NCBI GenBank assembly: GCA_010015745.1
Contig: ML978187.1
Coordinates: 124,001-188,000 of the forward strand
Length of the DNA: 64,000 nucleotides
Direction: 5' to 3'
From: Setomelanomma holmii
Lineage: Eukaryota > Ascomycota > Dothideomycetes > Pleosporales > Phaeosphaeriaceae
A program made the position numbers and the translations under genes. The notes beneath the pieces were generated by a model. It did no database searches. It was not told the DNA's origin and saw nothing but the letters and a program-made list of their open reading frames with translations. Below are positions 1 through 10,402 of this stretch, in pieces (the first letter of the stretch is position 1; each line of letters opens with the position of its first letter).

Positions 1-761
1 TCGTCATGGGAGGTCTAGGCTGGACTGAGTGCGCTATCGTCAAAGAGGGAGAAGTCCGCCCCATTCAAGCTGATGAAAGCGCTGGCATCAGACCTACGCA
101 TTTTATCGGCTCCCTCGGCGGTCCTGGTCTAACCGCATACGACGGCCTTATCGACGTAGCCAAAGCGACCAAAGACGACACAGTCGTCGTATCCGGCGCA
201 GCAGGCGCCACAGGTTCCATGGTCGTGCAAATCGCCAAACACCTTGTCGGGTGCAAGCGCGTCATCGGCATCGCAGGCGGCGAGAAGAAATGCCGTTGGG
301 TAGAATCCCTCGGGGCAGACATCTGCGTCGACTACAAGTCGGCCAATTTCAAAGACGAGCTCAAGAAAGCTACCGAGGGCTTTGTCGAGGTGTATTTTGA
401 TAATGTGGGCGGCGAAATCCTCGACCTCATGCTCACGCGCATCAAGCGCTTCGGACGCATCGCAGCGTGCGGCGCGGTCGCGACGTACAATTCCATGGGC
501 ACGGGGTCTGGGCTGCAGAATTGGTTTGAAATTATTATCAACAGGATCGAGGTTAAGGGGTTTCTTGTTACGGATGCGATTGAGAGTGGGAAAGCTGGGA
601 AGTGGATTCAGGAATTGGTGCAAGCGGTTAAGGAGGGCAAGATTAAGGTGGGTGAGGATACGGAGACGGTGGTCAAGACAAAGTTTGAGGATGTGCCGAG
701 GACGTGGACGATGTTGTTCGAGGGGGGCAATACGGGGAAGTTGGTTACGCAGATTGTATAG
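1..761 (+). CDS. NADP-dependent MDR-family oxidoreductase, 3' part
   Basis: The reading frame is already open at the left edge and ends in TAG at 759-761, so only the C-terminal ~252 residues are present. The nucleotide-binding motif VSGAAGATGSMVVQ, followed by a Rossmann fold (VIGIAGGEKK, then YFDNVGGEILD and IAACGAV), is typical of zinc-independent medium-chain reductases of the leukotriene-B4-dehydrogenase / prostaglandin reductase / CurA group, which reduce activated double bonds with NADPH. The N-terminal catalytic GroES-like part lies mostly outside the window. No intron is visible in this part. The family is well supported; the substrate cannot be inferred. Confidence 0.85.
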   Translation, partial: VMGGLGWTECAIVKEGEVRPIQADESAGIRPTHFIGSLGGPGLTAYDGLIDVAKATKDDTVVVSGAAGATGSMVVQIAKHLVGCKRVIGIAGGEKKCRWVESLGADICVDYKSANFKDELKKATEGFVEVYFDNVGGEILDLMLTRIKRFGRIAACGAVATYNSMGTGSGLQNWFEIIINRIEVKGFLVTDAIESGKAGKWIQELVQAVKEGKIKVGEDTETVVKTKFEDVPRTWTMLFEGGNTGKLVTQIV

Positions 762-1041
762 GCGAGAAGTATAACTAGGTTGATTTGGAGCGTGTAGGAA
801 AATGAGACTAGGATGGATATTGCTCAGTACTCAAGCAACGACATAACTCGGTTCATACTGACTTTTTTCATCGCCTGCAAGACAATTCCTATACAAAATT
901 TCAATCCTCACAGCTTGCCTTACACAACGCTAGTTCCATCTCACCTTAGCCTCTCCCATCCACATCTCACCATCCAACCCCAATCCCATCCCTATCCCCA
1001 TCCCAGCCCTTGTTTCTCCCTTCCCATCCGCCACAAAGATC

Positions 1042-1658
1042 ATGTCCCGCTTCACGTTCTGGAAAGGCTTCGCCGACGCCGCCGTGGGCGTTGTCCTGCT
1101 CGCGAAGCCGGAGCTTATTTATCACAGTGCAGTCGCACGAGCGCTGAATCGGCTGTCGGGATTGCGATTGCCGAATCCGTATGCTGAGGGGGATGCACTA
1201 AGTGCGCAGCATGCGGTCGCGATTATGGTTAGTGACTCTTGCCTTTTGATTAGACGGGATGACGAGGTGGCGGGGTTTGGGGAAATAAGTCGCAGCAAGG
1301 TGCGTGTGTGTGTGGGTGCTAATGTGAGCGCAGGTGATTGTCGTGGGATGTGGACATATGCGTGCATCGTATAGAAGGGCTGCGCTCCATCCTTTTGGTG
1401 AGTTCGATGTTCATTGCCTTAAAAGTCTGGCATGTTCGTAGCAAAGGCAAGTTCTGATGAGGTGTAGTGCTCATGAACGCCCTGTGGTCTGCGTTCGCAT
1501 TTGCGACAGTGCTTTTCAAGCCTCATCGAGCAACGAGCGCGTTGTTGATGACGGGAATAAATCATGCTGTTTTTGCGACTGTTATGGTGCTGAGGACGGG
1601 AGTGGGCTTTAGGGAGATGCTTGGTTTAAGGATTGAGGATGGCGTTGAGAGGCGTTGA
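1042..1658 (+). CDS. Small multi-pass membrane protein, unknown function
   Basis: Three exons fit splice signals and phase: 1042-1227, 1334-1397 and 1468-1658, giving about 146 residues. Intron 1 starts GTTAGT and ends with a CTAAT branch and GCGCAG; intron 2 starts GTGAGT and ends GTGTAG. The protein starts MSRFTFWKGFADAAVGVVLL and has hydrophobic stretches near residues 10-22, 60-70, 84-102 and 112-125, with a charged C-terminus ending in VERR. This suggests a small integral membrane protein. I do not recognise the family. A CT-rich leader precedes the ATG, as is usual for fungal promoters. Exon 2 is the least certain part. Confidence 0.55.
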
Positions 1659-1849
1659 ACATGTGAAATGGAAGCGGATGACCAAGGAGTTGCGAGCAGG
1701 GCTGGATCAATCCTGCTCTTTGGCTGTCGGTTGTCAGGCTCATCAACGAAGGTCGAGAACACTGCTTGTTGAGTAAGAGCGGCAGTGAACTACAACCAAG
1801 AGAAGTATTTCACCATCAGCCAAACGACTTGACGCGTCATTAGTCTATC

Positions 1850-2260
1850 GACGTCCCATGGGTGAATCCAAGTCACCTATAGGTGAATCCTCTTCCACGT
1901 TCGCTTCCTCTTCCACGTTTGCATCCCCCTCAGCGTTCGCCGCTTCTACGTCCGACTCATCTTCAAACCTGTTCATAAGTGCCTCTACATCCAGCCCAGC
2001 TCTCTCAAGCGCCTTCTTCACTGCTCCTTTGTCAGCTCGCCGTACTTCATCTTAACAAACTTTAGACATTACGTACTACCGATAGTGACCCACACATTCC
2101 GCATATCCTCAAAACCTTCGTCTTCGGTCTTGTAATCTTCCTCATACAGATCGTTTTCTGGGTTCACTATCCATCCTGCCATAGCCAGACTCAATAAGAT
2201 GTAATCGGCGAGGGCTTTGTTGTTCGTGAAGCCTTCCCCTAGGGGGCATTGCTATTTGGG
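1850..2260 (-). pseudogene. Decayed or spliced fragment of an unknown acidic protein
   Basis: On the minus strand a coding-like stretch reads GFTNNKALADYILLSLAMAG and runs on to EDEGFEDMRNVWVTI near 2075. After a possible short intron (2075-2055) it continues KMKYGELTKE, then hits TGA. A shift of one base restores VKKALERAGLDVEALMNRF, followed by a repetitive acidic tail (two NVEE-type repeats) and TAG at 1853-1855. Upstream, a stop or a splice acceptor interrupts the frame near 2245. No start codon was found. The pattern fits an inactivated gene, though a multi-exon gene cannot be excluded. The family is unknown. Confidence 0.35.
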
Positions 2261-2984
2261 TAGAAGATTCGCCAGAAGGTCATGATTGTGATGTGTTGCT
2301 TCTGTCCTCTCAAGGGTTACTCTAACTTAATAAGTCTAAGTCTATCCTGTGGTAGAAAAGTACTGCGTCCTTCAAAAAAGTTCTTATACTCCATAGTGAG
2401 TCGAACAGCAACCGATTGTCGATTACGATGAGCAACACTGTGCGACATGCATGTATACGTGTACGAAGCATCAATATGACTGCACGAGTATCGATCACTT
2501 CGGGTGTACTGATTTGATCAAGAATCATGTAGCCGACCTTCGAGCCAGTACACGGGTGTTTTTCGCAGCTAAGAAGTCGGAGGCGCAGTCAAGCAACAGC
2601 TTTATATGACAAGTCTTCTCTGTACGTCTTCATCTGTGCAAACGGCAATGAAATGGGCTCACATATGAAGAGCATCAGACCATCATCGGAATTTGATGAT
2701 TGTAAATACCTGTCCAACACGGGTTACGATCTTATTCACGACCAAACAAGAGCTCAACATGTACGACACGCTTCTACCAAATCCAGTCTACGGAATTGCG
2801 AGCAACCTCAATGCTCTAATACACAATGTGTAGCATAGACTCGGCTAGTCTGTGCAATCATCTCTCCGTATCTACAATCCCAGTCATGTTCAATATTTGA
2901 GCCCCGTCCGGTCCCTGCCTTACTGCTTCGCGAAGACATCCATATTGAAAATTTTCTCCAACGCTTCACTTACTATCACAAGTT
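2261..2984. other. Gene-poor stretch, nothing recognised
   Basis: The stretch contains only short overlapping open frames without recognisable domains or a convincing splice structure. It could hold the 5' part of the decayed frame at 1850-2260. Confidence 0.4.
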
Positions 2985-3912
2985 AGTATCCCTCACACCT
3001 GATACTTCTTTCCCAAAGAACCGACATGCTTTGGTAATCCAGCCACCGTCATCAGTTGCACGTGTGGGCCTAGCAGCTTCAAGCTCGGCCTGTTCTAGTG
3101 TGACCTCTTTCACAGTCCAGATCCCGTACACGCCCGCTTGCTCGAGATCGTCGGCTTGAACGATTTTGATCTCCCTGGCGGTGTCTGCAGCATTTGTGAA
3201 GCCGTGTCCGTTGAGGAATGTGATTCTGTAGCATTTGGGCACGGCGATGAAGGCGAGACACCGAGTGTTAAATTGGAGCGAAGGGAAAAGTAAGTGAACA
3301 AATCGACTGTGCGCAGAAGAAGAATTTGTACCGCCCCAGCTTCCTGTTGAGTGAGGCGTGGTAGCATCCAAAGCAGTTATGAAGAACTATTGTTGGAAGG
3401 GTTCAGTCATTATCGTGCGACTCATCATTCATGTGTCATTGAGGTTCGAACAACGAAGGAAGATTCGAGGCAATATTTACATGAAGCTCTTATCCTACTG
3501 GCAAGGTCTTCCCATTTGCTTCCAACGCCGCCCTCACTGTCTTGTTATCAGCAACGCTCATTTGTCCACTTCTTTCATCATACACGTCTCACTTACAGCC
3601 TTTCGTTACCCATCCGTCCGACGTTTCCACGATTCCTCCGTCCTTCTCCTTATTCTCGTCCTGAAGATTGTCGCCTGCCTGCACGTCTCAGTATGACGCT
3701 TCACCGATTGTCCCGTGCATCTCAAGGACCAAGTCGCAAACTGTAGAGTCACTTGTATAACCCGTTCCGCCGCGATATGTGCAGAGCCAGTACGTCATAG
3801 TTTCGAGCTTGATGGATGTGGTGCTGCGAGGTCTGCGTAGAGACGTGCTTGTTCTTTCTGCCAGTATATATTGTTGTTTGCTCGTCGCTGCATGCAGTGG
3901 ACAAGCCAGCAT
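2985..3912 (-). pseudogene. Degenerate frames of an unknown, possibly duplicated, small protein
   Basis: Two coding-like segments lie on the minus strand. The upstream one (from 3912) contains YWLCTYRGGTGYTSDSTVCD, then TIGEASY, an in-frame TGA at 3688-3690, and continues in the same frame as DVQAGDNLQDENKEKDGG to SDGWVTKGC before a GTAAGT donor. The downstream one (3290-2985) reads ITFLNGHGFTNAADTAREIK and ends near DDGGWITKACRFFGKEV. The SDGWVTKGC / DGGWITKAC match suggests related segments, perhaps repeats of one decayed gene. No known family was recognised, and the stretch between them (3370-3600) has stops in all frames. Confidence 0.35.
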
Positions 3913-4359
3913 CCCCTATCCGCAAATATATTTTATTCTCCATGTTGACTCGCAGTGGTGACAACGTAGCTTCAGTCACCGAGCAATACATCTCGGTGGA
4001 AAGAGTATCCAGCGTCCGGACAGTCGGTGTGACTGGACGTGAGAAACACTCTTTGTGATCTAAGCCTTGTAGCACGATGATCAAGGCTTGATTGATGGAC
4101 TCGCTGCGACGAATGATTGGCAATACGACGGTGACGCAAATAATGACTTCGGTAAGCTTCGATCGCCGGCGCTTACGTGCGGCGCGAAGTCGAGTCGCGT
4201 GCCCATTACCGCGATGCACCACGCGTGAAAATCGTGGCGACGAGCATCGAGTCTGCGCTTGTCACAATTAACGGTGATCTGGACGAAGGGCCGAGCAGGG
4301 AGAGAAAAGTGGTGAGGTCGTCTCACCAATCTTGTTGCTTTGCTTGACTGCCATAATGC
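3913..4359. other. Intergenic, 3' side of the Zn2Cys6 gene
   Basis: No supported gene. Open frames on both strands here are short and show no domain. It probably contains the 3' UTR of the regulator transcribed leftwards from 6051. Confidence 0.4.
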
Positions 4360-6051
4360 TCAAAGATATGCTTTTTGCGACGAATCCACCGTCTTCTTCA
4401 CCTCCTTCAACGGTTCCAACGGCACTGGTGTTTGGTACAAGCCCGGCACCCTGGCACCCATATATACCTGCTCGCACCACTTTGCCTCCACCGCCTTCGA
4501 TGGGCCCTTCATCTCATAGTACTTCCTCGCGACCACTAGCGGCGTCAAGCTGCCAAATTTGGCCGCATACCCCTGCAAACTGCGGCAATTGTATGGGATA
4601 CTGCGGCAGACAAAATCAGCATATCCTCCAAGCTGACGATCCCACATAATCAGCTGCTTCAGTTCGAGCTGACGATACTGTCGTAGTAACTTGAAAGTGT
4701 TGCCTTGCATAATGAGCATGCTCATCCAGTAGATCATGTAGCAGATACCTGCACCGAAGTAGTGGAAGTCGTATACTGGGTCGAAGACGCGTGGCAAGTC
4801 GTCGCAGATGGCGAGGAAGCTCGGAAATAGGTCGATGTGGACTTCGTTGTAGCGTGGGCCGTTCTTCTCGAAGTTTGATAGCCACTCAAAGGCGCGATTG
4901 GCCAGTTGTTCGGAGTCGTCTATAAGTGAATCGATCTCGCCTGGCGAGAAGTCACCTCGAGCCAAATGGTCTGTGCGCTCCAGTAGTCGTGGTATGGAAA
5001 TACAGATGTCGTTCAGAGCCACGTATGGGTCAACTTTGGCTCCTTTGGCGGTTACTGCGAGCCACTCTGGGCTATCGAGCATCGAAGCCTTCCGCATGTG
5101 GTAGCCGATACTCAGCTACGAGAGTCAGTGACGTTCTTGTGTTACATCATTGGACTCACCGAGTTATAGCGAATAGCATGGAAAAGTTGCATGCTGAGCC
5201 TGCTCTGAAAGGAGGCCGGTCCACGTTGTCTCAGCAAATGCAGAAGACCTTGAACGTGGTAGAAGAAGCCATGCCCGTGAGTGACCCCAACGAATACCTG
5301 CACTATGTCAATCGAAGGTACACAAGTGACGGGTCTGTTTACATACTTCGTACAGGGTGAGCAGATATGTCGATAGCAGAGTTTCGTCTTTCAAAGCTGT
5401 ATTTGGGTCTTGTATAGCGCGTAACATGTGACTGAGCGCCGAGCCATAGAGTGAACGAGATCTGTAGATAAGGGTGTGATTTCTGTTCTCCACGGCAAGC
5501 TGTGCTGCAGAGACGGCATCTACTGCTGCAAGCAGCACTTCGCTGTTCGCTGGCAGCCCTGGTAGCGCAAGCATCAATGCCGACGTTGGCGGCAGCGCCG
5601 GCCCATCGACCTTTGGAAGATACAATGTAATGAACGTGCCTAGATGCTGGATTCGATCTACACCAATGGTGCTGACACGCCTGGGAATGTGTGCATCATC
5701 AGGGTTGGAGTATGAAGCGGGAATGCGGACTACTGCTTGGGACTGAGAACTAGTTGAGGTGGTGGCACTTGTTGGACTGTGATTTGCGTATCTGTATCGC
5801 GATTCATCTTCCTTGATCAGTGCGGGTCGGTCCGTCTGCTTATCGAATTCATGGAGGATGAACGATTGCGTTGGCCTGTATCCTGGACATTTCGTTCCGC
5901 GGCGAAGGCAGATATTGCATTCTGGTTTCGCTTCATCACAACGGACCTTCCTCTGAAGTCGAGTTACTCAGCATTTGGCCGTGACAAATGGTGGCTTGCC
6001 GAGCTCGCGTACCTTTCTGCACTCGAAACAACCCGTGGATCTCTTCGGCAT
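4360..6051 (-). CDS. Zn2Cys6 fungal transcription factor
   Basis: Four exons fit: 6051-6013, 5952-5347, 5297-5160 and 5115-4360 (512 residues). Introns start GTACGC, GTATGT and GTGAGT. Exon 1 and the start of exon 2 encode the binuclear zinc cluster: STGCFECRK joined to RKVRCDEAKPECNICLRRG, giving C-x2-C-x6-C-x6-C-x2-C-x6-C. Intron 1 falls inside the cluster, a common position in this family. A short Ser/Thr linker follows. The rest is the helical fungal-specific regulatory region, with STYLLTLYE and the segments MQLFHAIRYNS and GFFYHVQGLLHLL. It should be a nuclear DNA-binding regulator; the target pathway is unknown and no metabolic cluster surrounds it. Confidence 0.85.
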
Positions 6052-7070
6052 CGTTGCACAACTCACGGGGCACCATCTACACGAGTCTTTACGCTTGTCT
6101 CCTTGCGCTCGCGATGATGGCGAACAACACCTTCGTCGTGCCTGTCAAATTACAGGCGTGAGGTGGCTCGATGTATGGGAAATGGAAATTGAGGAGAGAG
6201 TCGAAAATAGGTGCGGGCGCGACCGTTGGATACGAGGCGTCGCTTGGCCACTATCACACCTGGTGGGCACCAATGGCTGCTCACGCTATAGGAAACCGTT
6301 GCTTTCCAGGTTTCGCGGATGGGCCCGCATGTACGTGCAGTGACATGAGGAACCAGATTGCAGGACACAGTGACAAACTCGCTTCCGGACCAATTCTTCA
6401 TGATGAGCCTCGGCTGCTCGCCGGTGGCAGTAATCAATCGTCTCGTTCATGCCGAGTTTGCGCATTCCGTTTCTGCGTATCCCAACGGAGGAGCTTTTGC
6501 GCTCTCATCGTCCGGTGCTAACGTCCGGGATTGCTGAACGGCTTCGGTAATTTCCCCGCATGCAGACTGATGCTGGTGCTCCAGCGGGCGAGTGAACCAC
6601 ATTGGATTAAGGACGGTGAAAACCCAAGCAAGCTCAACAAGGACTTGATGAAGCAATGAGGGGAAGAAATAAAAATAGAACAAGAATTGATCAAGCGTGA
6701 GACATATCGAAGGTGATTGATTGGATTTGCAGTCTGGCCGAAGAGGGAGGAAAGATAGTGCTTCGGTGGTTCGAGGCAAGAGCTGTTATCACAAAGCTTG
6801 ATATATGACAAAGGACGACCCAGCTAGTATTGTGAATGTTGACAACATTATCCATGGGTGCATCGCCCAAGTTCTTATACTCGCTCCAAACTTGACGCGT
6901 CGGCCCGCAATGTTCCTTCAGCACGTGTGTCGCGGCTCATTTGGAAGTCTACGGCGAGGTTGGACTCGCTTATGCGGCCTTCCTTGCGATCGACGAGGTC
7001 GTAACGTCACAACCTGGCACAAATCATAGCAATTCTTCATTAGTCTATGGTCTATATTGGTGACGAGTGG
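6052..7070. other. Promoter region of the Zn2Cys6 gene and 3' flank of TLG2
   Basis: About 1 kb between the start of the leftward regulator gene and the end of the leftward syntaxin gene. Several 60-115 codon open frames occur on both strands but none has a domain or coding-like composition. Confidence 0.4.
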
Positions 7071-8343
7071 CTAGAAGATTGGCGGGTCTCCATCTCGTTC
7101 TTGCCGTATTCGTCTCTTTCTTCGATGCCAGCTGCGATTCGTTCTCGATGTGATAGTCTGGTCTCTGGTCCTGATGATAGCTGCAGGCGGAACATCAGGA
7201 ACTTGTGGTTCTACTGGAGCTGGTGAGTTTCCGCCCTTCCTACTCAGCTTCAGTGAAAGCAGTATGAAGACTCCTGCAATTAAAATAGCCAATAAAAGCA
7301 TGATCTTTCGCTTTATGCTCCGCTGCTGGTACCCTGAAGCCACCTTGAGCTCCTTGTCTGCCTCCTTCACGTCTCTTGACATGCGTTCGACATTGTAATC
7401 AATGCGGTCCAGCATGGTGCCTTGATCAATGACCATGGTTTGGAGCTCCTGGAAGATATTCGCTAGCTCTATGATGCCTTGCGCGATTTGTTCGATCTCG
7501 TGTTCGCGCTGGGCAATAAGGGCTTCGTTGGGGTCATGTCGCGTACGTTGCTGCTTCGTTTGTAGCAGTGTAGATTGGGAGAAGGAGCGGTCGGCGTCGG
7601 ACTCCTGCATAGCAGGGTCATTGTACGGATTTTGAATGGGCGTGACAGATCGAAACGGCGAGGCAAAGCCACCGAGGTCGCGAAGTTCTTCCCTAATGTC
7701 AGCAACATACTTCAGCCTTCTCGATTGTGCCACTCACTCTTTAGATACGCAGCCTGCTTCTTGCGGAACATGGCGCTCACTTCACCCACCCTCGAAGCTA
7801 GGGAGATCTTCAAATTCTGCGCCATGATCTCTTCGCCCTGGTTGATATTGCCCTGCTGCTTTGCTTCGCGCACCATTGTCTCTATCCGCTTGATAGCCTG
7901 CTGGCACCGCTGAAAGCCTCGTGTGATGTCTTGTGTGAGCTGCTCGATCTCGCGCTCCTCCCTTTTCTTCACATCCTCATCGTCAAAACCTGGAAGCACG
8001 TGCTTCTGATGAAGCTGGTCGAGCTTCCGCGTCTGCTTCGCAATCTGGGCGAGGTGCTCGGTAATCTCGTCCTGCACATCGAGCCAGCGAGGAGGCAGCA
8101 GGTCCATCTCAATCACCGCATCGCCATCGTCCTCGTAGGCACCACTCGACATGAGCCCCTGCCGCTCCTCCGACATGCGTCTGCTGTCGCCGAAGCCATT
8201 GGAGCTCGGCCCGCCATAGCGCGTCTTCTTCTGCGGATGGTGCGAGTAGGACTGCCGGTAGGATATAAAGCTATGGAGCTACGTCAGCGCAAACTGGCCA
8301 GGGTGTCGGTCGCGGCGTACAGATTTGTTCGGTCCCGCCACAT
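7071..8343 (-). CDS. TLG2: Syntaxin Tlg2 / syntaxin-16 type t-SNARE
   Basis: Three exons: 8343-8321, 8270-7738 and 7687-7071 (390 residues). Splicing exon 1 to exon 2 gives the N-peptide MWRDRTNLFISYRQS, which matches the Vps45-binding N-terminus of yeast Tlg2. Next comes a Habc region with KIAKQTRKLDQLHQKHVLPGF-like helices, then the Qa-SNARE helix (REHEIEQIAQGIIELANIF through DYNVERMSRDVKEADKEL, zero-layer Q in FQELQ). A single membrane anchor (IMLLLAILIAGVFILLSL) and a ~57-residue luminal tail follow. It mediates fusion of endosome-derived vesicles at the trans-Golgi network. It lies head-to-head with calmodulin (408 bp between start codons). Confidence 0.93.
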
Positions 8344-8751
8344 GCTGGGTTGGCGAGAGGCAATTCCGCTATCTCATGGCAAACGGCGGCTCCAGAGTGA
8401 TGTTAGAGTACCAGGCGAGGCGTGACAGAAGCACCGATATATGTCAAACTGCTGGGTTGAGGCGCACTTTGGTGATGGCAGCAGCGGCCTTGGCCTTTGG
8501 CTGGCTGCAGCTGCGCACGCCTTTCCGCTTTGGGTAGCGCTAATGGCCCCTTCCCAACAGCAGGGCGGCGCTAGGAGACGGTCTGACACCTGAAGGCCAG
8601 CTGCTCCACCATTCAGTCTCCAGCCGCAAAACACTTGCACACTTCACTCTCTCCACACCACCCACACCTATAAAGGCCCACCTGACGCTTACTATCGAAA
8701 CTTCCACAACCAACCTTCACCCTTCTCCCTTCGCACATCACACCAGCAACC
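8344..8751. promoter_or_regulatory. Divergent promoter between TLG2 and calmodulin
   Basis: A 408 bp spacer separates the two start codons. A TATAAA at 8669-8674, in a pyrimidine-rich leader, lies about 80 bp before the calmodulin ATG and is a good TATA-box candidate. No clear TATA was seen on the TLG2 side. Confidence 0.6.
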
Positions 8752-9693
8752 ATGGTTCGTGAACCCCGCGCTGGCATGCCTCCATACCCCGCCTTGCAAA
8801 ACATCACAACAGCCTCACCACCCATTGCCGCGCATAGCTGACACGATACCCCAGGCTGATTCTCTCACCGAGGAGCAAGTCTCCGAGTTTAAGGAGGCGT
8901 TCTCTCTGTTTGTAAGTGCTCCTTTTGCACCTGCCCGGGTGTCGTTGCCTAGCGTCTCAGGGCGCCGGTTCGGTCCCAAGCAGATTGCTGACTGGAGCCT
9001 CGTAACAGGACAAGGACGGCGACGGTTAGTGGTTCCTTCCCGCAAATTCGCATGACACGATTCTCGCGACCGCCGATGCTTCTCCATACTGGTAATCGGC
9101 AGCATGGCAACAAGAGATGAGCTGGTGACTGGGGTACCCCTCAGCGTCATTGGGCCAGCTGCGTCACCTGTCACATTACACAAGTGAAGAGTCACTGACG
9201 ACAATGCGTCAACAGGCCAGATCACCACCAAGGAGCTAGGCACGGTAATGCGCTCGCTCGGCCAGAACCCTAGCGAATCTGAGCTTCAGGACATGATCAA
9301 CGAGGTCGATGCCGACAACAATGGCACCATTGACTTCCCAGGTACACCAATTTGAACAGGATGATCGGGACCAGCAGCGACTAATATTCTGCAGAGTTTC
9401 TCACCATGATGGCACGCAAGATGAAGGACACCGACTCCGAAGAGGAGATCCGCGAGGCCTTCAAGGTCTTCGACCGCGACAACAACGGTTTTATCTCTGC
9501 TGCCGAGCTCCGCCACGTCATGACTTCCATTGGTGAGAAGTTGACCGACGATGAGGTCGACGAGATGATCCGGGAGGCTGACCAGGACGGTGATGGCCGA
9601 ATCGATTGTAGGCTTTTCTGGTGCCTACCTCACTTTGAGTGTCGCTGACATGTGATAGACAACGAGTTCGTCCAGCTGATGATGCAGAAATAA
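8752..9693 (+). CDS. CMD1: Calmodulin
   Basis: Six exons: 8752-8754 (only the ATG), 8855-8911, 9009-9024, 9216-9341, 9395-9607 and 9659-9693, giving the standard 149 residues. The first intron begins right after the ATG (GTTCGT), as in other filamentous ascomycete calmodulin genes. The four EF-hand loops are complete: DKDGDGQITTKE, DADNNGTIDFPE, DRDNNGFISAAE and DQDGDGRIDYNE. The protein ends FVQLMMQK. It is the Ca2+ sensor that activates calcineurin, CaM kinases and myosins. The N-terminus begins ADSLTEEQVSEFKEAFSLF. All splice phases close, so identification is essentially certain. In older nomenclature this fungal gene is often called cmdA. Confidence 0.97.
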
Positions 9694-10402
9694 GCGTTGG
9701 GTTTGGTTCACGGATTATATACACACGATGACACGGCTGCAATTTGGCTGCAACGAGTGACGAAGCAGGTTTGACTTCTTGAGGCTTCTTGAAGTACTCT
9801 TCGAGACTTGGTTGCTTTCTCCTTGCCGACTTCTCCAGAAGACGGCTATATATCCTCAATCCAACTCCTGTGCCTTGATGATGCGTGCCTTGAAGCCCAT
9901 TATCGACGTCTGCGAATGTGGCTAATGCTTTCCACGTGGACCATGTGGAGTACATCATATTTCACGTGAGAGGTGTGGAGCACATCCTATATATACCTAT
10001 AAGATTGGTCCGTTGCATCTGCAGAGTGTGTGGCTGTGCACACAAGCTTTGATTAGCTTGCGGGTCCATCTGCCTGCGCCTCAAGTCACTCAGAGATCAT
10101 GAAAATATAATGCATTGTTATATCGTGTCCTTGTTGAGTATACTGTTACATAATCCCTCTCTCGTCGTGAGGCTAAGCATAATCTCCCAGTGTAGCCCAA
10201 GAGGATGCAGTGTTGACCAAGATCCCCCCACACCATAACGCCTTGCTGCCAAACATTGAAATCTTGTAGACGATCTGTATTACGCCCATTTTTTTCAATC
10301 CCGAAGGTGAGCAGGTGTATAATAGCCCCACCGGTATTTCGTCGTAGTTCGGCGTCCGTCAATTCCTGCGGCGCGGGCTGGAGCACGGGAAGTGTTATCA
10401 GC
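9694..10402. other. Convergent 3' intergenic region
   Basis: This lies between the 3' ends of calmodulin (+) and the INO80F-like gene (-). It contains a 30-bp imperfect tandem repeat with two CACGTG boxes (listed separately). Open frames on either strand look non-coding. Confidence 0.45.
9933..9992. repeat. Two-copy 30-bp repeat, each starting with a CACGTG box
   Basis: The two units start at 9933 and 9963. Both begin with CACGTG and share TGTGGAG, then T or C, then ACATC, then A or C, then TAT (9944-9960 and 9974-9990, two mismatches in 17 bases). An AT-rich TATATATA-like run follows immediately. The repeat was read by eye. Confidence 0.7.

Noticed and set aside
7688..7692. Acceptor GACATTAG for the second TLG2 intron
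   Set aside because: It breaks the phase; the downstream GGGAAG acceptor (exon from 7687) restores the frame and the YLKKLRDLGGF sequence.
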